A stretch of 5,302 nt of DNA from Brevundimonas sp. (lineage in GTDB: Bacteria > Pseudomonadota > Alphaproteobacteria > Caulobacterales > Caulobacteraceae): assembly GCA_022712235.1 (NCBI GenBank), contig JALAGW010000205.1, positions 1 through 5,302 on the forward strand. The letters are read 5' to 3'. The notes below the pieces were generated by a model. The model did no database searches. It saw only the letters and a list, made by a program, of their open reading frames with translations, and was not told the DNA's origin. This document shows, piece by piece, positions 1-5,302 of this stretch (position 1 is its first letter; the number at the start of each line of letters is the position of its first letter). A program made the translations under genes and the position numbers.

Positions 1-1116
1 AACACCCGACTGCAGGTCGAACACCCTGTGACCGAGGCCATCACCGGCGTCGATCTGGTCGAATGGCAGCTGCGCGTCGCGGCGGGCGAACCCATTCCGC
101 TGGCTCAGGCCGACATCCCGATGAAGGGCTGGGCCATGGAGGCCCGCCTCTACGCCGAGGACCCGGCTCACGGCTTCCTGCCGTCCATCGGGCGGCTGGA
201 CCACTTCGTCTTGCCCGACGATATTCGCGTCGACACCGGAGTGGAGCAGGGCGGCGAGGTCAGCCAGTTCTACGACCCGATGATCGCCAAGCTGATCGTC
301 CACGCCGACAGCCGCGAGGCCGCCGCCGCCCGCCTGGCCGACGCCTGCCGCGAGGTCGAGGTCTGGCCCGTCCGCACCAACGCCGGCTTCCTCGCCCGCT
401 GCCTGGACCACCCGCGTTTCGTCGAGGGCGACGTGGACACGGGCTTCATCGCGGCGGAGGAAGACCAGTTGCTGAAGTCGGAGACCAACCCGCGCGCCAT
501 CGCCGGCGCCGCCGGTCTGATCGGGCTGGAGGCCGACGCCGCCGCCTTTGATGTCGAGGACAAGGCTCTGGCTCCGTGGCGGGCGGGTCTGTTCGGCTTC
601 CGCATGAATGGCGCGGCTCAGTCGCGCACGGCCCTGCATCACGCAGATCAGCAGCACGCCGTGACCCTGGCTGGCGAGCCGGGGTGGCATGGGCGTCAGT
701 CGAGCTTCGATGTCGGCGTGGGTGGTGAAACCGCCCGCGTTTACGGTGAGACGGATCTGGTCGTGGTCGACGGTGAGGTCGTCACCGCCTTTGCCCCCGA
801 CGCCGCGCGCATCGTGGTCTTCGACGACGGCGCCGTCATCGAGTTCCGCCGTCGCAAGGCCGCTGCCGGCGCTGGCGGCTCCGCCTCCGACGGCGGCCTT
901 CGCGCCCCCATGCCGGGCAAGATCGTCGCCGCGCCCGCCAAGGCGGGCGATGCCGTGACCAAGGGACAGCCCGTCGTGGTGCTGGAAGCCATGAAGATGG
1001 AGCACGCCCTGACCGCGCCCTTCGACGGCGTGGTGGCCGAGTTCAACGTCGCCGTCGGCGATCAGGTCACGGACGGCGCGGTCCTGGCCGTGGTGAAGGC
1101 CGAGGAGGCGAAATGA
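1..1116 (+). CDS. Biotin-dependent acyl-CoA carboxylase alpha subunit, probably methylcrotonoyl-CoA type (3' part, 5' truncated by window)
   Basis: This subunit carboxylates its own biotin using ATP and bicarbonate, then presents it to a beta subunit that carboxylates an acyl-CoA in the cytoplasm. The reading frame is open from base 1 and begins inside the biotin carboxylase signature NTRLQVEHPVTE, whose N, R, Q, V and E correspond to active-site residues of E. coli AccC. The EARLYAEDP motif holds the later conserved Arg at window residue 49. The biotin carboxylase C-terminal domain ends near residue 152, followed by a linker/BT-like region and a biotinyl domain from about residue 300. The biotin-accepting lysine is in EAMKMEH (codon 994-996). 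DLVEWQLRVAAGE and the BC-linker-BCCP order resemble methylcrotonoyl-CoA carboxylase (leucine breakdown). Acetyl- or propionyl-CoA specificity cannot be excluded because the beta subunit is not in view. About 300 N-terminal residues should lie upstream of the window. Confidence 0.93.
   Translation, partial: NTRLQVEHPVTEAITGVDLVEWQLRVAAGEPIPLAQADIPMKGWAMEARLYAEDPAHGFLPSIGRLDHFVLPDDIRVDTGVEQGGEVSQFYDPMIAKLIVHADSREAAAARLADACREVEVWPVRTNAGFLARCLDHPRFVEGDVDTGFIAAEEDQLLKSETNPRAIAGAAGLIGLEADAAAFDVEDKALAPWRAGLFGFRMNGAAQSRTALHHADQQHAVTLAGEPGWHGRQSSFDVGVGGETARVYGETDLVVVDGEVVTAFAPDAARIVVFDDGAVIEFRRRKAAAGAGGSASDGGLRAPMPGKIVAAPAKAGDAVTKGQPVVVLEAMKMEHALTAPFDGVVAEFNVAVGDQVTDGAVLAVVKAEEAK
1104..1108 (+). promoter_or_regulatory. 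Shine-Dalgarno site for the 112-aa downstream gene
   Basis: GGAGG lies 4 nt before the ATG at 1113, inside the last codons of the carboxylase gene. With the ATGA stop/start overlap this supports translational coupling of the two genes and fixes the downstream start. Confidence 0.7.
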
Positions 1117-1451
1117 TCCTTGCGGCGATGGTGGCGACGGCGCTTCTGGGCGCGGACCTGAGCGACCTGCCGGCGGCGTCCCAGGCGGACCTGCAGTGCA
1201 TGGGCCTGTTGGCGGTGGCGATCGACGACCCGGCGCTGTCGGAGACGCTCAAGCAGCAGTATTCGGGCGGCATGATGTATTATCTGGGCCGCCTTGAAGG
1301 CCGCGATCCGGGGACGGACTGGGTGCAGCGGATGCTGGACTATACCGACAACACCCCGGTTCTGCAGATTCGGTCGCACGGTCAGCGTTGCGGGCATGAA
1401 CTGATCGTCAAGGGACAGGAAATCTTCGCCAAACTCGACCGCGAGCCCTGA
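1113..1451 (+). CDS. Hypothetical small two-cysteine protein, probably exported
   Basis: I do not recognise a named family for this 112-residue protein. Its ATG overlaps the carboxylase stop codon (ATGA), with a GGAGG 4 nt upstream, so it is very likely translated and co-transcribed with the carboxylase. Residues 1-14 are hydrophobic and Ala/Leu-rich, and an Ala-X-Ala-like site (AASQA, residues 21-25) could be a signal peptidase I site. However, there is no basic residue before the hydrophobic stretch, so export is only probable. The mature part would have two cysteines, C29 and C93, which could form a disulfide in the periplasm. The rest is mostly helix-prone, with YYLGRLEGRDPGTDW (residues 56-70) the most distinctive stretch. 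The overlap reflects operon organisation and does not by itself show a role in acyl-CoA metabolism. Confidence 0.8.
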   Translation: MILAAMVATALLGADLSDLPAASQADLQCMGLLAVAIDDPALSETLKQQYSGGMMYYLGRLEGRDPGTDWVQRMLDYTDNTPVLQIRSHGQRCGHELIVKGQEIFAKLDREP

Positions 1452-1494
1452 GCCGGGTCTGGCCATCACGGCGCCGGACGACTAGTTGGGCCTC

Positions 1495-1890
1495 ATGCCC
1501 CTTCACATGATCAAACTCTGCGTCGGCGTGACCGAGGTCGAGACGCTGGAAGCGAACGCCGCGCGTTCCGACTGGCGCATCGTCCATACGCGCATGACGC
1601 CCAAGCGCGCGGCCGAGATCGAGGACGGCGGCTCGCTGTACTGGGTCATGAAGGGTTCGGTGACCTGCCGTCAGCGTATCCTCGACATCACGACCGTCGG
1701 CGAGGGCAAGGCCAGTCGCTGCGAGATCAGACTGGACAGCCAGGTCATCCGCACCACGCCCCTGGCCCGGCGGCCGTTTCAGGGGTGGCGCTACTTCGAC
1801 AAGGACGTGCCGCCGGACCTGTCGGTAGCCGAGGCGACGGACCTGCCCGACGATCTGGCGCGCGAACTGCGGGAACTCGGCGCCTGGTGA
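1495..1890 (+). CDS. DUF1489 family protein
   Basis: This 131-residue protein of unknown function matches my recollection of DUF1489, a family of about 140 residues found widely in Alphaproteobacteria. The cues are an N-terminal HMIKLCVGV strand, the central block TRMTPKRAAEI followed by GGSLYWVMKG, and the later RRPFQGWRYF motif. There is no signal peptide or membrane segment, so it is probably cytosolic. No catalytic residues are established for the family as far as I know. I chose the ATG at 1495 (MPLHMIKLCVG), which gives the N-terminus usual for the family. A TTG at 1486 would add three residues and an ATG at 1507 would remove four; none has a convincing Shine-Dalgarno. It begins 43 nt after the preceding gene on the same strand and ends 65 nt before the MATE gene, so it may share transcripts with either. 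Confidence 0.87.
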   Translation: MPLHMIKLCVGVTEVETLEANAARSDWRIVHTRMTPKRAAEIEDGGSLYWVMKGSVTCRQRILDITTVGEGKASRCEIRLDSQVIRTTPLARRPFQGWRYFDKDVPPDLSVAEATDLPDDLARELRELGAW

Positions 1891-1955
1891 CCCTTTTGTG
1901 GCATTGGGGGTGAGGTGTTGACCTTTGGTCGCGCCCGTGGCCTGTCCCGGCTCCC

Positions 1956-3296
1956 ATGACCAACGCCCTGTTCAGCTTCAAGACCCGCGAAACCCTGTCC
2001 GAGCTGCTGAAGCTGGCCTGGCCGGTCGTGCTGGCGCGTCTGGGCATCATGACCATGGGCCTGACTGACGCCATTGTCGTGGGTCACTACGCCAGCCGCG
2101 AGCTGGCCTATCATTCCCTGGCCTGGGCGCCGTCCTCAGTCGTCCTGACCACGGCGGTCGGTCTGATGATGGGGGTTCAGGTCATGACCGCCCGCCTGCT
2201 GGGCGAGGGCCGCAAGGACGAGGTCGGCGCGGTCCTGCGGCGCGGCATGGTCTATGCGTTGCAGATCGGCGTGGTCTCCATGATCGCCCTGATGGCGCTG
2301 GGGCCGTTCGGGCTGACGCACATGGGTCTGGAAGACGGTCTGGGCGAGGGCGCTTCGCCTGTGCTGATGATCTTCGCCCTGTCCATGCCCGCCTATCTGA
2401 TCTCGGTCGCGGCCCAGTTCTTCCTTGAGGGGCTGCATCGACCCAAGGCCGGCATGGTCGCCATGTGGGTCGCCAATGCGGTCAACCTGGGCCTGAACCT
2501 GCTGCTGGTCCCCGACATTCTGGGTCTGGGCCTGCACGGCGCACAGGCCTCAGCCTGGGCCACCTTCGGCGCGCGCATGGCGCTGGCCATCTTCCTGGTC
2601 ATCTTCATCCTGCGCCTGCCCGAGGCGAAGGCCTGGGGCGTGTTCAGCAAGCCGAAGCGCGATAAGGTCGTCGAGCGCGAGCAGATGAAGGTGGGTTTCG
2701 GCGCGGGTTCGTCCAACTTCATCGAGGTCGGCGCCTTCGCCGCCATGACCCTGTTCGCGGGCCAGTTGGGCGCCGCCGAGACCGCCAGCTGGGCGGTCGT
2801 CATCAACGTCTCCGCCATCGTCTTCATGGTGCCCATGGGCCTGTCGTCGGCGACGGCGGTTCTGGTGGGCCGCAGCTACGGCGCGGGCGACAAGGCCGGG
2901 GTCATGCGCGGCGGTCTGGCGGGCGTCGGCGTGGTGACGGTTCTGGCCTTCATCATCGCCATCGGCCTGTGGCTGACAGCGCCTCTGGTGGTCAGCGCCT
3001 ATACGACCGACCCGGCCATCCTGGCCATCGCGGCCCCGGCCCTGGTTCTGGCGACCCTCTTCTTCGTCGCCGACGCCCAGCAGGTGGTGGCGGCCCAGGC
3101 CAACCGCGCGGCGGGCGACGTGGTCTGGCCGACGCTGATGCACCTGCTGTCCTATGGCGTCATCATGATCCCGCTGGGCTGGTGGCTGGCGCACCGGATC
3201 GGCGTCGACGGTCTGGTCTGGTCGGTCATCGTGGCCAGCCTGATCTCGGGCGCCTTGCTGACCGGGCGCTTTGTGCGGATCGCGCGGAGGCTTTGA
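1956..3296 (+). CDS. MATE family efflux transporter (NorM-like)
   Basis: This complete 446-residue inner-membrane antiporter would export drugs or cationic metabolites in exchange for Na+ or H+. Twelve hydrophobic segments are visible in two six-helix halves (about 16-220 and 245-438), joined by a charged loop near 222-245 (SKPKRDKVVEREQ). This matches MATE topology and the usual length of about 440-460 residues. Typical features are AWPVVLARLG at 21-30, TDAIVVGHY at 37-45 and the mid-membrane acidic residues D38 (TM1), E257 (TM7, FIEVGAF) and D373 (TM10, VADAQQV). By position these resemble the cation-binding acids of Vibrio cholerae NorM; that equivalence is inferred by eye. The substrate cannot be predicted. 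No clear Shine-Dalgarno precedes the ATG, but the N-terminus fits the family and no better start exists. The stop codon lies only 9 nt from that of the convergent DUF559 gene. Confidence 0.94.
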   Translation: MTNALFSFKTRETLSELLKLAWPVVLARLGIMTMGLTDAIVVGHYASRELAYHSLAWAPSSVVLTTAVGLMMGVQVMTARLLGEGRKDEVGAVLRRGMVYALQIGVVSMIALMALGPFGLTHMGLEDGLGEGASPVLMIFALSMPAYLISVAAQFFLEGLHRPKAGMVAMWVANAVNLGLNLLLVPDILGLGLHGAQASAWATFGARMALAIFLVIFILRLPEAKAWGVFSKPKRDKVVEREQMKVGFGAGSSNFIEVGAFAAMTLFAGQLGAAETASWAVVINVSAIVFMVPMGLSSATAVLVGRSYGAGDKAGVMRGGLAGVGVVTVLAFIIAIGLWLTAPLVVSAYTTDPAILAIAAPALVLATLFFVADAQQVVAAQANRAAGDVVWPTLMHLLSYGVIMIPLGWWLAHRIGVDGLVWSVIVASLISGALLTGRFVRIARRL

Positions 3297-3305
3297 GAAA
3301 CGGCG

Positions 3306-3725
3306 TCACGTCTCCTCCCTGTCGCGTAGCGATGGGGAGGGGGACCGCGAAGCGGTGGAGGGGTTCTTCACGCCCATGCGACTCTCCGCCGTTGAACGTA
3401 TTGACGTCAGCACGCCTTCCAGATGGACACGTACGTCTTCGGCGACGATCCTGAGGACCAGCAGGCCCTGCTGTTCAAGCCATGCGGTCCTGCGTCGGTC
3501 GTGCTCGATGCGGTCAGGGAGCGCATGGGTCGCGCCATCAACCTCGACGGCCAGCTTGGCTTCGGCGCAGTAGAAGTCGAGCACATAGGGACCGATGGGA
3601 TGTTGTCGGCGGAATTTGAGATCGTTCAGCCCGCGTCGACGCAGACAGACCCATAGGCGTGCTTCAGGCGGCGTCAGAGCGCTGCGTTGGACGCGAGCGC
3701 GTGAAACTGATCCTGTGGAACTCAA
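3306..3725 (-). CDS. DUF559 endonuclease-domain protein
   Basis: This 139-residue protein has a DUF559 domain, a small PD-(D/E)XK-like fold related to very-short-patch-repair (Vsr) endonucleases. Diagnostic blocks are LTPPEARLW (residues 17-25), FRRQHPIGPYVLDFYC (38-53), AEAKLAVEVDG (54-64), H67 and the closing WLEQQGLLVLRI (82-93). D50, E61 and the E55-x-K57 region are plausible catalytic positions; activity is untested for most of the family. I chose TTG at 3725 because GGAGG sits 5 nt upstream. A TTG at 3770 would add 15 residues encoded by the repeat. The last 19 or so residues (NPSTASRSPSPSLRDREET) are low-complexity and read from the left repeat, whose edge supplies the TGA. Codons ending in A/T look more frequent than in the neighbours, suggesting separate ancestry. 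It converges with the MATE gene and diverges from metG. Confidence 0.85.
   Translation of the reverse strand: MSSTGSVSRARVQRSALTPPEARLWVCLRRRGLNDLKFRRQHPIGPYVLDFYCAEAKLAVEVDGATHALPDRIEHDRRRTAWLEQQGLLVLRIVAEDVRVHLEGVLTSIRSTAESRMGVKNPSTASRSPSPSLRDREET
3308..3363 (+). repeat. Palindromic intergenic repeat, left copy
   Basis: This 56-bp copy matches the reverse complement of 3729-3784 at 50 of 56 positions by manual alignment. All six differences fall in the 13-bp centre. It can form a 12-bp stem, 3314-3325 with 3329-3340, around a GTA loop, with two G-T wobbles. A second small hairpin follows (ACCGC at 3344-3348, GCGGT at 3352-3356, loop GAA). It begins 12 nt after the MATE stop, so it would lie in that gene's 3' UTR, and it overlaps the DUF559 C-terminal codons. 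There is no T-tract, so it is not a standard intrinsic terminator. Confidence 0.85.
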
Positions 3726-3728
3726 GAG

Positions 3729-3784
3729 CCCCTCCACCGCTTCGCGGTCCCCCTCCCCATTGCCTCGCAATGGGGAGGAGACGT
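3729..3784 (-). repeat. Palindromic intergenic repeat, right copy (inverted)
   Basis: This is the inverted partner of 3308-3363. It contains a perfect 12-bp stem, 3752-3763 (CCTCCCCATTGC) with 3767-3778, around a CTC loop. A smaller hairpin follows the same plan (ACCGC 3736-3740, GCGGT 3744-3748). On the minus strand its inner end reads GGAGGGG and provides the Shine-Dalgarno of the DUF559 gene. On the + strand it lies upstream of metG. Confidence 0.85.
3731..3735 (-). promoter_or_regulatory. Shine-Dalgarno of the DUF559 gene, supplied by the repeat
   Basis: On the minus strand this reads GGAGG, 5 nt before the TTG at 3725. It is the reason for preferring that start. It is part of the repeat sequence and appears also in the other copy. 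Confidence 0.55.
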
Positions 3785-3794
3785 CAAGACGAAG

Positions 3795-3823
3795 GTGACG
3801 CCTAGGGTTTCGCCCTCTATATC
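3795..3823 (+). promoter_or_regulatory. Candidate housekeeping promoter for metG
   Basis: GTGACGC (3795-3801) and TCTATATC (3816-3823) are separated by 14 nt. The Caulobacter vegetative-sigma consensus is TTGACGS, 10-14 nt, then GCTANAWC. The -35 differs at one position and the -10 at one. Read as plain hexamers it is GTGACG, 17 bp, TATATC. Transcription would start near 3830, giving a leader of about 24 nt before metG. The -35 coincides with the outer edge motif of the DUF559 cassette. Confidence 0.5.
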
Positions 3824-3824
3824 C

Positions 3825-3844
3825 GTCTGCTTCCTCCCGCAGAC
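3825..3844 (+). other. Short inverted repeat just upstream of metG
   Basis: GTCTGC (3825-3830) pairs perfectly with GCAGAC (3839-3844) around the loop TTCCTCCC. With a single bulged T at 3845, CC (3823-3824) could also pair with GG (3846-3847), next to the weak GGA at 3846-3848. The structure ends a few bases before the ATG. It could affect ribosome access if transcription starts upstream of it, but with the candidate promoter above only part would be in the mRNA. It may be chance. Confidence 0.3.
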
Positions 3845-3853
3845 TGGACGACC

Positions 3854-5302
3854 ATGGCCCGCATCCTCATCACCTCGGCGCTGCCCTACATCAACGGCAT
3901 CAAGCACCTTGGGAATCTGGCCGGGTCCATGTTGCCCGCCGATGTCTGGGCGCGGTTCATGCGGGCGCGCGGGAACGACGTCCTCTATGTCTGCGCCACC
4001 GACGAGCACGGCACTCCGGCCGAGCTGGCCGCCGCCGCCGCCGGTCAGGACGTCCGCACCTATTGCGACGAGCAGCATCAGGTCCAGAAGAAGGCCGCCG
4101 ACGCCTTCAATCTGTCTTTCGACGTCTTCGGCCGCAGCTCCAACGCCCCGAACACCCGCCTGACCCAGCATTTCGCCAAGGTGCTGGAGGAGAAGGGCCT
4201 GATCGAGGAACGCGTCGACCGGATGATCTATTCGATCGACGACGCCCGCTTCCTGCCCGACCGCTATGTCGAAGGGACCTGCCCCCATTGCGCCTATGAA
4301 AAGGCGCGCGGCGACCAGTGCGACAACTGCGGCCGCCTGCTGGACCCGACCGATCTGATCAATCCCTATTCGGCCGTCTCGGGCAGCCGCAATCTGGAGG
4401 TCCGCGACACCCGCCACCTCTATCTGCTGCAGACCAAGGTGGCCGACGACGTGCGCGCCTGGGTCGACGCCCGCTCGGAGGGCTGGCAGCCGCTGGCCCG
4501 CTCCATCGCTTACAAGCATCTGGACGAGGGCCTGATCGACCGCGGCATCACCCGCGACCTGAAGTGGGGCGTGCCGGTCGTCGGTCCCGACGGCGGCCCG
4601 CGTCCGGGCATGGAGGGCAAGGTCTTCTACGTCTGGTTCGACGCCCCCATCGAATACATCGGCGCGACCGAAGAATGGGCCGAACAGTCGGGCGGAAATT
4701 GGCGCTCGTGGTGGCGTCTGGACGAGGGCGCGAATGATGTGCGCTACGTCCAGTTCATGGGCAAGGACAACGTGGCCTTCCACACCGTCAGCTTCCCGGC
4801 GACCATCCTGGGCTCGGGCGAGCCGTGGAAGACCGTCGACCAGCTCAAGGCCTTCAACTGGCTGAACTGGTACGGCGGCAAGTTCTCGACCAGCATGGGC
4901 CGGGGCGTCTTCATGGATCAGGCGCTGGAGCTGCTGCCCGCCGACTACTGGCGCTGGCACCTGACGGCCTATGGGCCGGAGCATTCCGACGCCGCCTTCA
5001 CCTGGGAGCAGTTCCAGTCGACGACGAACAAGGATCTGGCCGACGTCCTGGGCAACTTCGTCAACCGCATCGTCAAGTTCACGGAATCTAAGTTCGACGG
5101 CGTCGTGCCCGAGGGCGGCGAACCGGGCGCGCTGGAAGAAAAACTGGCGGCCGACGTCAAGGCCGCGCTGGCGACCCTGACCTATGAGTTCGAGGCCATG
5201 GAGTTCCGCAAGGCGGCCCAGGCGGCCCGCGCCCTGTGGGTGCTGGGCAATGAGTATCTGCAGGAAGCCGCCCCCTGGACGGCGCTGAAGACGGACCGGG
5301 AA
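3854..5302 (+). CDS. metG: Methionyl-tRNA synthetase (3' end truncated by window)
   Basis: This cytoplasmic enzyme charges tRNA-Met with methionine using ATP, for both initiation and elongation. The 483 codons seen are open to the window edge. The class I signatures are HLGN at residues 18-21 (HIGH equivalent) and KFSTS at 343-347 (KMSKS equivalent). A zinc knuckle has four cysteines in two CxxC pairs, C143/C146 and C156/C159, in the connective insertion. VWFDAPIEYIGA, FMGKDNVAFHT and FNWLNWYGGKFS are characteristic catalytic-domain blocks. From about residue 390 (STTNKDLADVLGNFVNR) the helical anticodon-binding domain begins and is cut off. The ATG at 3854 gives the standard MARILITSALPYINGIKHLGN start; only a weak GGACG precedes it. 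HLGN and KFSTS resemble the archaeal/eukaryotic-style motif versions (HLGN, KFSKS) more than E. coli KMSKS. Whether a C-terminal dimerisation domain follows cannot be seen. Confidence 0.96.
   Translation, partial: MARILITSALPYINGIKHLGNLAGSMLPADVWARFMRARGNDVLYVCATDEHGTPAELAAAAAGQDVRTYCDEQHQVQKKAADAFNLSFDVFGRSSNAPNTRLTQHFAKVLEEKGLIEERVDRMIYSIDDARFLPDRYVEGTCPHCAYEKARGDQCDNCGRLLDPTDLINPYSAVSGSRNLEVRDTRHLYLLQTKVADDVRAWVDARSEGWQPLARSIAYKHLDEGLIDRGITRDLKWGVPVVGPDGGPRPGMEGKVFYVWFDAPIEYIGATEEWAEQSGGNWRSWWRLDEGANDVRYVQFMGKDNVAFHTVSFPATILGSGEPWKTVDQLKAFNWLNWYGGKFSTSMGRGVFMDQALELLPADYWRWHLTAYGPEHSDAAFTWEQFQSTTNKDLADVLGNFVNRIVKFTESKFDGVVPEGGEPGALEEKLAADVKAALATLTYEFEAMEFRKAAQAARALWVLGNEYLQEAAPWTALKTDRE

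Larger units (their letters stand above)
3302..3802. mobile_element. Putative repeat-bracketed DUF559 cassette (about 501 bp)
   Basis: The unit consists of a minus-strand DUF559 gene between two inverted copies of a palindromic repeat. The outer edges match as well: GGCGTCA at 3302-3308 on the left and its reverse complement TGACGCC at 3796-3802 on the right. The right arm carries about 12 extra bases (about 3785-3795) between this edge motif and the repeat core. No target-site duplication is evident in the immediate flanks (GAAAC on the left, TAGGG on the right), and no transposase is encoded. Calling it mobile is an inference from the architecture. Two independent repeat insertions around a resident gene is the alternative. 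Confidence 0.4.

Noticed and set aside
1486..1494. TTG start at 1486 for the DUF1489 gene.
   Set aside because: The ATG at 1495 gives the N-terminus usual in the family, and no Shine-Dalgarno favours the TTG.
1918..1947. TTGACC at 1918-1923 as a -35 box for the MATE gene.
   Set aside because: No acceptable -10 follows at the right distance; the best candidate, GCCTGTCC at 1940-1947, matches the consensus poorly.
2550..3194. A 214-codon minus-strand frame opposite the MATE gene, rich in His, Arg, Gln and Asp.
   Set aside because: Its composition is that of the antisense of hydrophobic, GC-rich codons, and the + strand gene is unambiguous.
3314..3340. Left repeat hairpin as an intrinsic terminator for the MATE gene.
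   Set aside because: The stem is strong but is followed by GGACCGCG instead of a T-run, and the same hairpin occurs upstream of metG, so it is better described as a dispersed repeat.
3271..3573. Plus-strand open frames across the DUF559 region (also 3423-3656 and 2969-3454).
   Set aside because: The minus strand carries the DUF559 domain across this span, and the plus-strand translations show no family motifs.
3726..3770. Longer DUF559 protein starting at TTG 3770.
   Set aside because: The extra residues are encoded by the hairpin repeat and look like repeat translation. The TTG at 3725 has GGAGG at 5-nt spacing. The longer form is not fully excluded.
3308..3784. The two repeats as a CRISPR array.
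   Set aside because: There are only two copies, in inverted orientation and separated by a gene, with no regular spacers or cas genes.
3722..4984. A 420-codon open frame on the minus strand opposite metG.
   Set aside because: It is antisense to a clear methionyl-tRNA synthetase, shows no recognisable domain and has the composition expected of a shadow frame in GC-rich coding DNA.

Overview
The window is high-GC DNA with strong G/C preference at third codon positions. Gene content and promoter style point to an alphaproteobacterium of the Caulobacterales, probably Brevundimonas-like. That assignment is an inference from a DUF1489 protein, the HLGN/KFSTS-type methionyl-tRNA synthetase, a candidate promoter of the Caulobacter housekeeping type, and a palindromic intergenic repeat of a kind I associate with this order. 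No search was run.

Layout, left to right. (1) Positions 1-1116 hold the 3' part of a biotin-dependent acyl-CoA carboxylase alpha subunit, most like methylcrotonoyl-CoA carboxylase. It enters the window inside the biotin carboxylase active site and ends with a biotinyl domain. (2) A 112-residue, probably exported, two-cysteine protein of unknown function follows with a 4-nt ATGA overlap (1113-1451). (3) A DUF1489 protein lies at 1495-1890. (4) A complete MATE-family efflux transporter lies at 1956-3296. All four read on the + strand with short gaps, so they may be partly co-transcribed. (5) Positions 3302-3802 form a compact cassette: a minus-strand DUF559 endonuclease-like gene bracketed by two inverted copies of a 56-bp hairpin repeat. 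The repeats supply the gene's Shine-Dalgarno sequence and the codons of its C-terminal tail. (6) metG (methionyl-tRNA synthetase) starts at 3854 behind a good candidate promoter and runs off the right edge.

The housekeeping genes (carboxylase, MATE pump, metG) have no evident shared pathway. The most interesting part is the repeat-bracketed DUF559 cassette between the convergent MATE gene and metG. It looks like a small mobile or repeat-associated nuclease unit, and its right edge may also supply the -35 box of the metG promoter. No rRNA, tRNA, CRISPR array or classical insertion sequence was seen.
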